64,000 bases of DNA from Coemansia sp. RSA 922 (lineage: Eukaryota > Kickxellomycota > Kickxellomycetes > Kickxellales > Kickxellaceae), in contig JANBQS010000008.1 in assembly GCA_027577415.1 (NCBI GenBank), forward strand, positions 1-64,000. The letters run 5' to 3'. The notes under the pieces are model-generated. The model was not told where the DNA came from and did not search any database. It was given only the letters and a program-made list of their open reading frames with translations. Both the position numbers and the translations under genes were made by a program. Below are positions 11,217 to 21,132 of this stretch, in pieces (position 1 is the first letter of the stretch; every line of letters starts with the position of its first letter).

Positions 11217-12077
11217 TTAGCATTTATCCAGCACATAAGGCAGTAGGCGACGCAAGCGAGGTGCGTGCTTTTTAAAAGCAATCGTGTCTATGGCCTTTTC
11301 CAGTAGTTTTGCAAAAGTTTCGCGGTTGTAGTGGACAATGGCAGCATAGTCAAAATTTGGGCATGCCAATGCTAGCAGCAGAAATGGTTTCACAGTGTCC
11401 TTCAAACATTTTACATTGACACACCCAAAATGCCAGCATCGGAACCGCTTACCCGTTGGCGAATAGTTGGAGCACACATAATTGACAAGTATGCGCTTAG
11501 TGACACCAGCAGGCATTGGGTCAAGCGTCGGTGCTTGGGCGTGTAGGTCCGAGAGCAATGGAAGAGACTGTATCAAAGTCATCGCGTCCCAGAGCGACAG
11601 ACGCAAGGCGGGCAGGGCCAGGACTTGGATGCTCGCATGCCTGTTAAGCAAGGAGAGCACCGGCGGAGGCGCTTGGTCGAGGTACCAGTTGGAGATCCCT
11701 CTTACGGCTGCACCCGGCGCAATATCCAGCATGAGTTGTATAATTTCCGAGTCGTCGACGTGATTTGCTTGTGCCATGCCTGGAGGCGGCTTCAGCATAA
11801 CAATCTGTAGCTTTGGGTGGCTAGTAGGCGTAAACACGTTATGCCAAAGAAGCGCTGCTGCCAGCTCTCGTGTCAAAGTCAGCCGTAGAACCTCGAGAGT
11901 CGCCGCGTTGCCCCTAAATAATACCAAGTCGTCACCGAATGGGTAATCGCCACGGCAGTCAAGTCGCCGAAGGCTAGGAAACGGCACTGCATCAGTAAAC
12001 GTGTATCGCCATGGCACTCTTCCTCTCGTACCCTGCTGGACTTGAGATCCAGTTTGCACACCTAAAGAGGTATGCAT
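11217..12077 (-). pseudogene. 5'-truncated F-box/LRR family, copy 3
   Basis: An open frame of 286 codons covering only the C-terminal half of the family: FTDAVPFPSLRRL, YPFGDDLVLFRGN, LLSDLHAQAP, GKRFRCWHFG, LLLALACPNFDY and PRLRRLLPY. The F-box and first LRRs are missing; the first roughly 20 residues from ATG 12077 do not match the family. The Fanzor gene stops only 63 bases upstream, so the missing half ends where the mobile gene begins. It has an ATG and an intact frame, so a short protein could still be made. Confidence 0.75.
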
Positions 12078-12140
12078 ATCACATGGAGCGATGACTCCGT
12101 CGGAAAAATATTGTAGTTAGTAGGTAGTCGTGATGTTCGT

Positions 12141-14954
12141 TTAGGCGGATTCGTTGTACGAACGCTTGGCCGGCGGCAGAGTACCAGAGGTCGAATTGCT
12201 TCTGCGAGTAGAGCGTAGCATCATCGAAAAAGTACTTGCAGGTGCTGGAGAAGCAGCAGTGCCTCTAGCTCTTGTAGCTCTAGCAGCTCTTGCAGCGCCT
12301 CTAGCAGTCGTAGTAGTCGTAGCCACGATAGGGATGTAAGCCGCGATAGGGGCGGCAGCCAAAGCAGCTGCCGCCTCTGCCGCCTCTGCCGCGGCACGCC
12401 TATGCTCATTACGCCAAAACACCTCAGGTACATTGCCATGCTCGATGTAATACTTGACGATGCGTCGGAAATTCAACACAGCAGCCATATCGCGGTTAAA
12501 TACACACGGCTCAGAGATAGTCTCGTTGTCACCATTGGTTCGTTCATATCTACAGATTTGACACTGCAACAAACCATGGCACAGCACACGAGGGGTTCTC
12601 TGGCGTTGGTACGGCCGCGGGTTCCTGATCCACTTGAACTTCTCAAGCTCGCCGTCGCAATTGGGACAGATCTTGGAGGTGCGATACTCATCAAACAGGT
12701 ACGTCGGGAAGCCGAATTTCTTGAACTTTGTGCGCCAGCCGCGACCCCGAATAGGCGCATGGTTCGCAACCATCGATGCAGACCAGTTCCCACAGACCAT
12801 GATAAGATCAGCACCAAACTTTCGGATCATGTTGCGCTTGAGACGCTCGTCGGCTTGCTGCTGGTTGATGAATGCATTGAGCTTCAGCTTGCGGTGGAAT
12901 GGGTAGTCGCATGCTACGTGGCTAGGATCAGAGTGGATTTGATGCGTAGATTTGCTGTGCGTAGTCATAGTCTCGGAATAAAACCGCCTAAGTACATCCC
13001 AGACCCGTGTGCGCGCAGCAATATAGTCGAGAAACTTGTCCGGATTGAACGTAGTGCGAGTAAAGCTAGCCAAGTACAGCTCGGCCTTGCGAATAGCGCC
13101 AGTCTTATCATGCTCAGCTTTAACAATCTCGCGCAACTGAGTGTAGTGGCGCATACGTGTCTCGACAAGACGCTGCATACGAGTGTACCGGAGAACGATC
13201 GGATCCGCAGCTGTGCTGTCCCACCCGAGCATAAAGTGTAGGTCGCCACGGCCCATGTCGTTGAATACAAGGCGTTTCTGTATGTCCGCGACCTGCTGGG
13301 GAGAAAGACTGTTAAGGTACGGGCAGTCTGGGGTACTAGGATCGGTGGCACTATCAGGAATGTCGTTCTTCTTCCGGCGCTGTCTGCCGCCTTCCTTGGA
13401 CGAGGCCTTTGGGTGCTTGAGAATTATAGAAATAGACACGCCATCCGTATCTACAGCCCCGTGGAAAGTCAGACCCTCACGGTCGCGGAAAGGCTTTGAC
13501 TTGAGGTCTACAACCTCAGCCCAAAGATCTCTGGGGTTTGTTCTTGAAGTGAGGCCCTCAACATTCAACAGGAAGTGTGAGTACAAGATCGCCGAATCGA
13601 TGTGGATATGTCCCGGAATAAACGACGTGCGCAAAGGGCAACACTGGTATGCCTTACGATGCTGCTGCTGGGGCGCATCCTGGTTAGGGTGCTGGTGACT
13701 ACGCCGCGCATTAAACACCTGTCGACGCCTAAGCCTGTTTGCACGTTTGCGCTGGTTCCTCGTTAGTGGCCCAATAGCTGTGACAATGCTAGCCATGAAT
13801 GCCGCCTGTGCTGCTTCCTCGTCCTCATCGTTGGCTATAGCAGTCTGCTCGCGCCTGTACCTAGTCTCAGCCTGTATCGCATCCAAGTCCCTATCACGTA
13901 GCTCCTTTGCCAACTGCCGCTGGTCCTCGGCATCTGTGTCGATCTGGTCGTGTGCCTCAGCAGAAGCGAGCCCACTTGCCATGGCATCTGCGTGTGCCAC
14001 AGCCTCATCGACAGCCAAAGCATGGAGGCCTGCATCGATAATAGCTTGGTCGTGCTGTGATAGAAAGTCACAAAGACGAACAAATGCCAAGAAGTGATTA
14101 GCTGGATTGGCCTTGACGTCATAGTATATCGAAGTCGTGAACTCGTAATGATCCTCATAAGACAAGAGTATCGGAGAGAGCTCGTCAAGTGCATGGCGAC
14201 CATGTTCATCGAGACCGTCGTAGCAGAGTGGCCGAACTGCGATAGCTGCCCGTACTGCACGAGCTGGAGCCCAGATTTGAACAACACACGCATCATGGAT
14301 CTCATTGCGTGTATGGCCCACCATGCGCCTCGTTAGTGCCTTGACACGCTCGTCGATCTGCAGCACCTTATTGACTGCCAGCTGGAGGTACTGTGCGAAA
14401 TTGTTCCGAATGTTGTTCTCGTAATCTTTAACAGCCTGGCGAGCAGCGTAGGAAGCACTCCGGGCCATGGATCCATAGTATGCGCGTCCGAATTTAGCTG
14501 CATTAGAATATGTACTGAAGTGCCGCCTAACCAACTTATCATAGAATACTTTGCGGTCCTCGGCTACACCAGTACCATCCTCAATAACGTCAGCGACACC
14601 AGCAACGTCATCAACTATAGCAGTAGCCCGCTCGTCTTGGCAGTGTTTGCAGAACGCCATGAACACCCGGTAGAAATAGCTCTGGTCAAGAAGATAGCCG
14701 GGGTTAAAAAGTGGATCTCTGGTCGTTTCTGTTATGATGATTAGGCGCGAAAACTGCAGCATGTGGGTAGTCAGGGTATCGACGATTGGCACGAGCTCCA
14801 GTAACTTGTTTAGATATTTCTTTTTCCATCCGCTTGCCGACACAGGAACCTTCATAACAGACACCCTGTCAGTCACCTCTCGGGGCAGGGCAACAGCAGC
14901 AGATGGCTCCACTGTGCCTTCGGGTGGTGCAGTGACAGAATTGGTCACCACCAT
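12141..14954 (-). CDS. Fanzor (eukaryotic TnpB-like RNA-guided nuclease)
   Basis: 937 aa from ATG at 14954 (the open frame continues upstream without ATG). Recognisable order: a long helical N-terminal part; a basic stretch at 399-412 (RNQRKRANRLRRRQ); RuvC-I around D566 in FNDMGRGDLHFML; RuvC-II region DLIMVCGNWSA at about 715-726; DEYRTSKICPNC opening a zinc ribbon with cysteines 763/766 and 798/801; then RuvC-III at D822 in NRDMAAVLNF. This is the TnpB/Fanzor C-terminal plan. The family uses a guide RNA to cut DNA and is usually carried by transposons. The tail after 850 is Ala/Thr/Arg-rich. There are no stops or introns, so it may be functional. GNWS puts an Asn where an acidic residue might be expected; I cannot tell which residue supplies the second acid. 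Confidence 0.9.
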   Translation of the reverse strand: MVVTNSVTAPPEGTVEPSAAVALPREVTDRVSVMKVPVSASGWKKKYLNKLLELVPIVDTLTTHMLQFSRLIIITETTRDPLFNPGYLLDQSYFYRVFMAFCKHCQDERATAIVDDVAGVADVIEDGTGVAEDRKVFYDKLVRRHFSTYSNAAKFGRAYYGSMARSASYAARQAVKDYENNIRNNFAQYLQLAVNKVLQIDERVKALTRRMVGHTRNEIHDACVVQIWAPARAVRAAIAVRPLCYDGLDEHGRHALDELSPILLSYEDHYEFTTSIYYDVKANPANHFLAFVRLCDFLSQHDQAIIDAGLHALAVDEAVAHADAMASGLASAEAHDQIDTDAEDQRQLAKELRDRDLDAIQAETRYRREQTAIANDEDEEAAQAAFMASIVTAIGPLTRNQRKRANRLRRRQVFNARRSHQHPNQDAPQQQHRKAYQCCPLRTSFIPGHIHIDSAILYSHFLLNVEGLTSRTNPRDLWAEVVDLKSKPFRDREGLTFHGAVDTDGVSISIILKHPKASSKEGGRQRRKKNDIPDSATDPSTPDCPYLNSLSPQQVADIQKRLVFNDMGRGDLHFMLGWDSTAADPIVLRYTRMQRLVETRMRHYTQLREIVKAEHDKTGAIRKAELYLASFTRTTFNPDKFLDYIAARTRVWDVLRRFYSETMTTHSKSTHQIHSDPSHVACDYPFHRKLKLNAFINQQQADERLKRNMIRKFGADLIMVCGNWSASMVANHAPIRGRGWRTKFKKFGFPTYLFDEYRTSKICPNCDGELEKFKWIRNPRPYQRQRTPRVLCHGLLQCQICRYERTNGDNETISEPCVFNRDMAAVLNFRRIVKYYIEHGNVPEVFWRNEHRRAAAEAAEAAAALAAAPIAAYIPIVATTTTTARGAARAARATRARGTAASPAPASTFSMMLRSTRRSNSTSGTLPPAKRSYNESA

Positions 14955-15074
14955 TTGCGCAAGCAATAAATAAAAATAAAAATAACCAAGGGGAGAAAAA
15001 AAATTTAAAAAAAAGGCAATTAAAAGAGTAAAAAAAAGTGTAGAGACTGGGCAGGACAGCCCTTTGGCACACAA

Positions 15075-15194
15075 GTGTCAAGAATATGTGAAATGAAGAA
15101 TACATTTATTGCTGAGTATTTAAAGGCAAGGCAGCACCAGCCGGAGATACTCCTCAGCAAGAAATGAAACCTCTGTTTCACATATTCTTAACAC
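15075..15194. repeat. inverted repeat, 19-bp arms, 18 matched
   Basis: gtgtcaagaatatgtgaaa at 15075-15093 pairs with tttcacatattcttaacac at 15176-15194 with a single C/A mismatch. The 82-base loop contains the first copy of the 51-bp repeat, which itself has palindromic ends. The spacing and arm length resemble a small foldback or MITE element, or a large structured transcript. Confidence 0.85.
15114..15164. repeat. 51-bp direct repeat, copy 1
   Basis: gagtatttaaaggc...ggagatactcctcagcaagaaa; it differs from copy 2 (15331-15381) at 4 of 51 positions. It contains TATTTAAA and the right arm ATACTCCTCAGC of a small palindrome whose left arm has lost three bases here. Confidence 0.85.
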
Positions 15195-15213
15195 AGTGAT
15201 AAGAGTTACCCCT

Positions 15214-15237
15214 CAGTTTTAGAAGTGTCTAAAACTG
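15214..15237. repeat. perfect 10-bp hairpin with 4-base loop
   Basis: cagttttaga (15214-15223), loop agtg, tctaaaactg (15228-15237). It lies between the inverted repeat and the next hairpin. Confidence 0.9.
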
Positions 15238-15242
15238 GCCAC

Positions 15243-15280
15243 ATTTGATGCGGGGATTTGGCAAAAACCCCACATCAAAT
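15243..15280. repeat. 13-bp hairpin, 12 pairs
   Basis: atttgatgcgggg (15243-15255) against ccccacatcaaat (15268-15280) with one C/A mismatch and a 12-base loop. With the preceding hairpin it makes two strong stems in 67 bases. Confidence 0.9.
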
Positions 15281-15330
15281 AATTCCCAAAAAGGATTTAA
15301 TTTATTTTTCTTATTTAATTTCTCACTGAG

Positions 15331-15381
15331 GAGTATTTAAAGGCAATGCAGTGCCAGCTGGAGATACTCCTCAGCAAGAAA
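15331..15381. repeat. 51-bp direct repeat, copy 2
   Basis: Here the palindrome is complete: ctgaggagtat at 15326-15336 pairs with atactcctcag at 15364-15374 (11 bp). On the Fanzor strand the repeat contains TTTAAATA, so it could also serve as a core promoter. Confidence 0.85.
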
Positions 15382-15644
15382 CTTCTGTTAGATACCAATG
15401 TGTAGACACGTGGGCCAACAAGAGTCGCATTATTACTAGACTTCCAGCTCAATAATGTTTATTTTCGCTCACATGTATCATACACAGCTTACATAATGTC
15501 TAGAGGACATGAGAGTAGCGCGAGGGCTTTCATTTCACCAATATCTGAAAACAAAAAAAATCCCCTGAGAGATTGAGGTGGATGGCAAAGACCATATCGC
15601 TACTTCAAAAATTCTGGGATAAATGTATTGTTGGCGACAAACAT

Positions 15645-16670
15645 TTAGCAATAATTCTGAATATGAAACACCAAGCGGCGCCAGCGAGCTGCATGCTTAC
15701 GGGGGGTTGTCTTGTGAATGGCTTTCTCTAATTGCTTCGCAAGAATCTCGCGCATGTAGAAGATTACAAGGATGTGGTTAAAGTTGGGACACACTAAAGC
15801 TAACAGCAAAAATGGCACCACTTCCCCCTCCGAGTATTCAACACGGTTGTTCTCAATATGCCAGCACCGAAACTTTGCACCCATTGGGGAATAGTTGGAA
15901 CTAACATACGCGACGACATCGCTGTCAAGGTCAACACAGGCGTGAAGGTGTGTCAGATGGCGAATAACATTGATCTGCAAAGACTGGAAGACATTGCCCA
16001 AGCCAGATGTGAGTTTGACCCGATTAACAAACTGGATAAGCTGCGTGGCCAAGTTGCCAAAATGAAGAGTAGTCGCTGTTGTTTGCTGTCCTAAACTGGA
16101 AGTATCCCGCATCCTGACCATATTGAGTTTGGGCGCCATTTGCTGAATCCGTTGTACAAACGCACTTATGTTGGCCTCGACATCCAGTGGCACATCTGTG
16201 GCGTCCGTGTCTCCAGGACTATTGAAAAGGCTTATTTCGAGTGTGCGGACAAGCGGAAAGGAACAGCCACTAAACGGCTCGTGGGAGAGTGCTACTAGAG
16301 CTTTGCCTGAGTAAACAGCTAGTAGGTCTATAAATATCGTCAATTCCTTAGCCGTGATGCGGAAATGACCGTCAAGCCCCTCCAGGCAGCGTGGCACTCC
16401 GTATGGCCGTCCAATTGCTTTGTCAGTACCCTTGTCAAACCTAAGCCCATAGTACTTGAAAAAGCGCGAGTAAACAGCAGCACGAAAGTTGCGGCAGACC
16501 CAGAGCAACGGCATCAGCAGTATTAGATGATTCTTAAAGAACTTGTTATTGATATTGGCAACTGCTCGGTAGGTGTTGTCATCTGCTATGCGAGTGTTGT
16601 CCGCAATATGGTCAACTATCAGCTCGACGGCATGAAGAGGTAGGGTTTGCAGCGGCGATAGAGTAGGCAT
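15645..16670 (-). pseudogene. F-box/LRR family copy 4 with in-frame internal deletion
   Basis: 341 codons from ATG at 16670 (MPTLSPLQTLPLHAVELI). The F-box start and first LRRs are normal up to IRHLTHLHACVDLDSD; the next residues are already the C-terminal cap (VVAYVSSNYSPMGAKFRCWH, LLLALVCPNFN). The central part containing the PFP..LRSL and YPFGDDTLFRGN signatures, roughly 230 residues in intact copies, is missing, yet the frame is kept. It could still make a shortened F-box protein; I class it as a deletion derivative. Confidence 0.75.
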
Positions 16671-17297
16671 GCGCAGTTGTTTAAGCGATAAAGACAATAA
16701 GACAATAAATACTTTGAAGAAGAAAGACAGCCGAGAAAGTAATTTTTTTGGCTGTGGCTGCGGATGATGATCGCCGTCTAGGCAATTAATGTGGACTAGA
16801 GATATATGGGAAGAATATAATTAATAACATTGACTACACAAAATCGCTCGCTAGAGCTGTCTGTAATTTAATTACGCAAGATGGACATGTCAATTGAGAC
16901 GCTCTGAGCTGCAGCCAAAGGTGGTTGCTACGTGCGACACTAAAGGTGTCTGCCAAGGCGTGCATCCGACTGTGGAAAAAGGTCATGAAAAGGATTTATA
17001 AACAACAACTTGTTGCCGTTCAAGGCTAGTATTCTTTGTTCTCACTAAATAACATCAGAGCCAAGCTCATTTAATAAAAAGCCATTCAACCTGCGTCATC
17101 CTTATTTTCCCCAATCCGCAGCAATATGGTACCCTTGCTCTCTTTTCTCTCAAGTTTATTCTACGCATTTGTAGTCCTGAAGTGTCTTGCTATATATTTA
17201 TATTACCTACACCAACTCTTTTTTTTATTCCTGACGTCGCTTTGTACAGGCTCTGTGATCATAGCGACGAGTTTTGTGTTTGAAACCTCTGTCGCCG
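16671..17297. other. intergenic with promoter-like block
   Basis: No gene supported. About 16930-17045 resembles 690-800 (see there). A T-rich leader follows, with a short ATG frame at 17126 that is mostly hydrophobic and does not reach a domain. Confidence 0.4.
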
Positions 17298-18299
17298 CAA
17301 CTCCAGCACTGTATGCAAACTAGCTACTCCGTACGATCCTACGCGCTGCACAAAGGCAGGCGAGCTAGCAAGAAAGATTGCTGCGGATTTGGAGACCCGC
17401 CTGTCAATGGCAGCACAGCGGAATGATAGCAATGCCGCTCAGATCTCATCCAGCAGTTGTGTCCGCCACCACAGGCGCACTGTGTTGCAGTGGGCCGGGA
17501 ATCCGGTTTCTGCGGCAGAAACCCGAACCAGATCGTCATCGCAATCGCTGACGCCATGGTAGCACTCAATGAGGCATACGTCAAGTTCGAGATACTTTAC
17601 AGCAATATTAATAATCGAGCCATTTTGTTCCAGGAGACGGCGAGAAGAGTAAAGGGAGTGTTGGGGGAGTTTGACTATGCCTCCTATTCTGAAAACAGTG
17701 CAGTTGAATCGCCCGAGCTCATGTTGTTCCAGTCCATCCGCAGCCTGAAGGGTATTGTAACATCTAGCACACGTCTGGACGACTGGGAATCTATTCTGTA
17801 TCTGATGTGCTGGTTGGGTACCTTTGGCATTAATCCGACTCAGCGAAGGGAGTATACCGTGGAGTATGCCACAAGGAAGAAACCACGCGTATCTATCATG
17901 GATTGGATCCAAAGATCTGCTATCCAAATTGCCCAACATAAGCGCCTCCACTTGTTGGCTGTGAGGAACTTGCGCACCAATATTGTGTCCAGAATGCGCG
18001 AGAATAGTCCACTGCGCCAGAGGGCGCTGGATCTCTATCGACTACTGTTCCTTCACCCAGGCTGCTATGGAGTCACCCTAGTCACGAATGAAGAATTGGC
18101 GGAGATGTAAGATGGCGACATTCCAGCTGCACTAAGCGAGATCCCATCAATCAATGGCAGGCGTGATCCGCTCAGCTTGCGTGATACCTTTAAGAATGAG
18201 ATTGTGGAGAGCCTTCTCCGAGTACTAGCAGAGCACAGAAATGCGACGGCGACTGCAACTGATACCATAAAAATATACAGTTCCATGAAACAGCTCTGA
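17298..18299 (+). pseudogene. FunK1-type fungal protein kinase, degenerate
   Basis: Recognised by the C-lobe of fungal-specific FunK1 kinases (Pkinase_fungal): HHRRTVLQWAGNPVS, then in another frame IADAMVALNEAYVKFEILYS, then RLDDWESILYLMCWLGTFGI and a terminal RDPLSLRDTFKNEIVESLL. Lesions seen: a frameshift near 17515, an in-frame TAA at 18108-18110 with homology continuing to a stop at 18297-18299, and no N-lobe. The catalytic-loop position expected to read like HRDIS reads YSNIN, and the DFD-like position reads EFDYA, so even a repaired frame would lack the catalytic acids. Confidence 0.8.
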
Positions 18300-18917
18300 G
18301 AATTTGACTCTTATCACAAAAATTTTGTTTAATACAAAATTCAAAGATCACCTAACCAAAAACATTCCTGCGTTATGGTGCTATTGTATCAGATATTTGC
18401 AGGTCGCTTAACTTTAGAAATAGGTCAACATGTATATGTTGGGTAAACGTTGGATTTATTTCTTATCACAGGCGCTACTGGTTTTAAATCTTTATAAACA
18501 AAGCACAGCAACAATGCCGACATTTGTTCTTTTCTAACTCCTTGTCTTTTTGTATCTGCTTGATCTTTATTTTTTTTAAAATGCCCACGTTAGATTCAAA
18601 AGAAACCAGTTCATCAAGCTTACCACGAGGCCACGCATGAACTCTATGCGGTTTGGTGTTTTACTCAATGAACCTGTTTAACCATCACTGCACTTTACGT
18701 CACTCTGAGGTGGAGGATTTCATGACAATATGTTTAATGGTGTAGGCTCTTGCCTTGCCGTTTGGCACTTGAAATAACCGCCTAGAAATAATTTGAAGTT
18801 TGATAGAAAGCAACCGTTAATAATATAAGTATCACCAACCCAATATATCGCACATGCTAAGCGATTATTATCTGAATGTTTGTCGTCACATACTTAAAAT
18901 AGGCATATATAATGTGA
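18300..18917. other. intergenic, nothing recognised
   Basis: AT-rich spacer between two pseudogenes. No repeat or gene supported. Confidence 0.35.
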
Positions 18918-20755
18918 TGGCAATATTACGCACCTGGCGCCATATACCACAGCTTGCAAAAGCTAATGGACACGATTTACAAAAGGCACATGCGCTTGAT
19001 GAGCAGCTCTATTAGTTCACAGCCTGACTGGATGGAGGTGCTCAATAGCAAAGAAGCCTGTCTCAGCTGGGCCGTCAAAGCCAAAGCTAAGGAGTTGACC
19101 GACGTTGAGTTTTGCTACGTGCTCGATGAACTACGTTACTACAAGTCTCTATCACCACCAGGCAGCAATATCAAACTCGGCGCAGCTAACAGCGTGTGGA
19201 TTTTAGATATGCTTATTGGTGCCGAGACTACAGAAAAGTCTGAGTATGTGGCTACTCTTGAGAACATCCCTGATTGTCAGAAATACTGGTGCCTGAGAAG
19301 TAAGTTGTGTGTGCTCAGCTTGATTGACCCATCGATGTACCCATTTGTCTATAGTCAATCGAAGTTATGCCATCAGTCTAGCGCATCGGCCCAGGCATTG
19401 CTCGCCTCTAGTATGCCAATAGAGTTTCCAGGGTCGCTTTGCAGGTGGCGCTAAATGCTGAGTGAAGCTTCCGGGAGTGAGTCAGCTTACTACCTACCTC
19501 CGACCTTATCATGGGAAGAGGACTCTGATTTGGAGGAATCTGCTCATGACTATCACTTAGACAATGGCTCGGATGAATCGGCCTCCAGTGAATTGAGTGC
19601 CTCCTTATCGTCATTTTCATCGGAGGAGGAGGAGCCACTGGCCGAAGGGCAATACGGCCCCTATACTTCACTGAATTTCTGCTGGCTGTCGTCCGAGTTT
19701 TGAGTAGACGACAATGGCGCCATTACGATCGAGTCCTACATCAACAACCTGCATCCTGTCAAATACGCAGTGCCTTACCCAATTGTCGCCAGTGTCTTCT
19801 CCAAGTTCCTTCCACTGCTCAAACAGGTAGTCACCGACATGGTACACCCAAGAAGACCAGGAGTGGAGCTTTGCCTATATGTGCTACATGTGTGACAGGC
19901 CAGAGCTGGAGTGTTATGATAGACCAAATCTCCACTATTATGAGGAACTCAGGTTTTGGAAGGACGATTCATCGTAAGTCGATCCACAGCCTAAGCCCTT
20001 TGTTGCACCCAAGCGTCCTATCAGCCCATACAAGCTCCGTGGTTGGCGACTACAGGCTATTGTCAAGATGGATAGCATTGAACTTTCTCTAAAGAATCTC
20101 TCCTATAGCGATGAGGGCTGGAAAGTGGTGGGCTTGGCCAATGAGCGTATCATTGCCACTAGAGTATTCATTTACGATGTGTCCAGCATTGCTCTGCGCG
20201 GTCTAAAATCCCGTGAGGCTCTACATGCCAAGCATTACCCGCAGGACAATTTCGAATATGACGCAATGTGCTTTGCAAACGGCTTAAGCATTGAATATGG
20301 TGATAAAATGCACAAAGTTTCGCGGGAGCTTGGCAGTGTTGATATCTACGACGGCCAGTGCCTGGTGTTTCCCAACACTCTCCAGTGCAAGATGCCCAAG
20401 TTTACGCGGGTCGACGCTACCAAACCTGGTCATTGCAAAATGCTCACGTTTTATTTAGTTGACTCGAGTACGCGCATTCCGTCAATGGAGACTGTGCCCC
20501 TGCAGCAAGTATAATGGTGGTTTGAGGATGTGCGGTCGTGTGAGCCGTTTCAAAGTTTGCCTCTTCCTATTGTGGATAAAAATTTTGAACATCCTCGATG
20601 ACGAAGCTCCCGACCATATATTATCTCTTGACGATGCCTTGGATTTCCGCGACAACATGGTGTCAGACCTTTGGTATTTTCAAGCAGAAGCGTCGTCCGA
20701 GATCTTTGAGTCAAATTTCTTGTTTGTGACCTATAATTATATATTTATGACTTGA
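18918..20755 (+). pseudogene. DUF4246-family protein, degenerate
   Basis: The order matches fungal DUF4246 proteins throughout: an N-terminal helical part (QPDWMEVLNSKEACLSW, FCYVLDELRYY); DPSMYPFVYSQSK; an acidic spacer; SYINNLHPVKYAVPY; LSYSDEGWKVVGLANERIIA; GQCLVFPNTLQ; TKPGHCKMLTFYLVDSSTRI. Lesions: in-frame TAA at 19452, TGA at 19701, a frameshift near 19850, TAA at 19975, TAA at 20512, and one extra A in the A5 run at 20578-20582. No ATG opens the first segment. The family belongs to the large set of fungal proteins of unknown biochemical role; this copy is dead. Confidence 0.85.
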
Positions 20756-21132
20756 GCAATGATACGTTGGAAAGTTATTATGTTGGGGGCACATGTATAC
20801 CATTTTCTTTTGCTTGTTTGATTATCGCCAAGAGGTAATAGGAGAGGAGGCGTCTTTTGGGGGTTAGGAATCCTGGAATATGACAAGCCAAGTAATACTC
20901 CGAGGGCCTGACCAAATTACACACAGTGCACAAGAGAATTAACCAGTTTCTATGATACGTGTTGTTAACCAAAATCATGCAGTAGAAAAAAGTGAACAAG
21001 TGCAAAACTATTTAATTAACCGCTAAGCCAAACCAACGTATACAAATAATAAGACCTATAAGTGAGACTGCCGTTGAGGGCCAAGAGGGCCACAGAGGAC
21101 ATACCTACGGCTAGTGGCAGCTCCATGTTAGG
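20756..21132. other. intergenic, nothing recognised
   Basis: AT-rich 3' flanks of two converging genes; no feature supported. Confidence 0.35.

Larger units (their letters stand above)
14955..15644. other. Fanzor upstream region rich in hairpins and repeats
   Basis: Between the Fanzor start and the end of F-box copy 4. It contains no gene. It holds an inverted repeat (15075-15194), two 51-bp direct repeats, and two further strong hairpins (15214-15237 and 15243-15280), listed separately. The stretch 15382-15644 shows nothing I recognise. Confidence 0.7.

Noticed and set aside
12402..13241. Plus-strand open frame opposite the Fanzor gene
   Set aside because: No start context or domain; the minus strand holds the RuvC and zinc-ribbon motifs.
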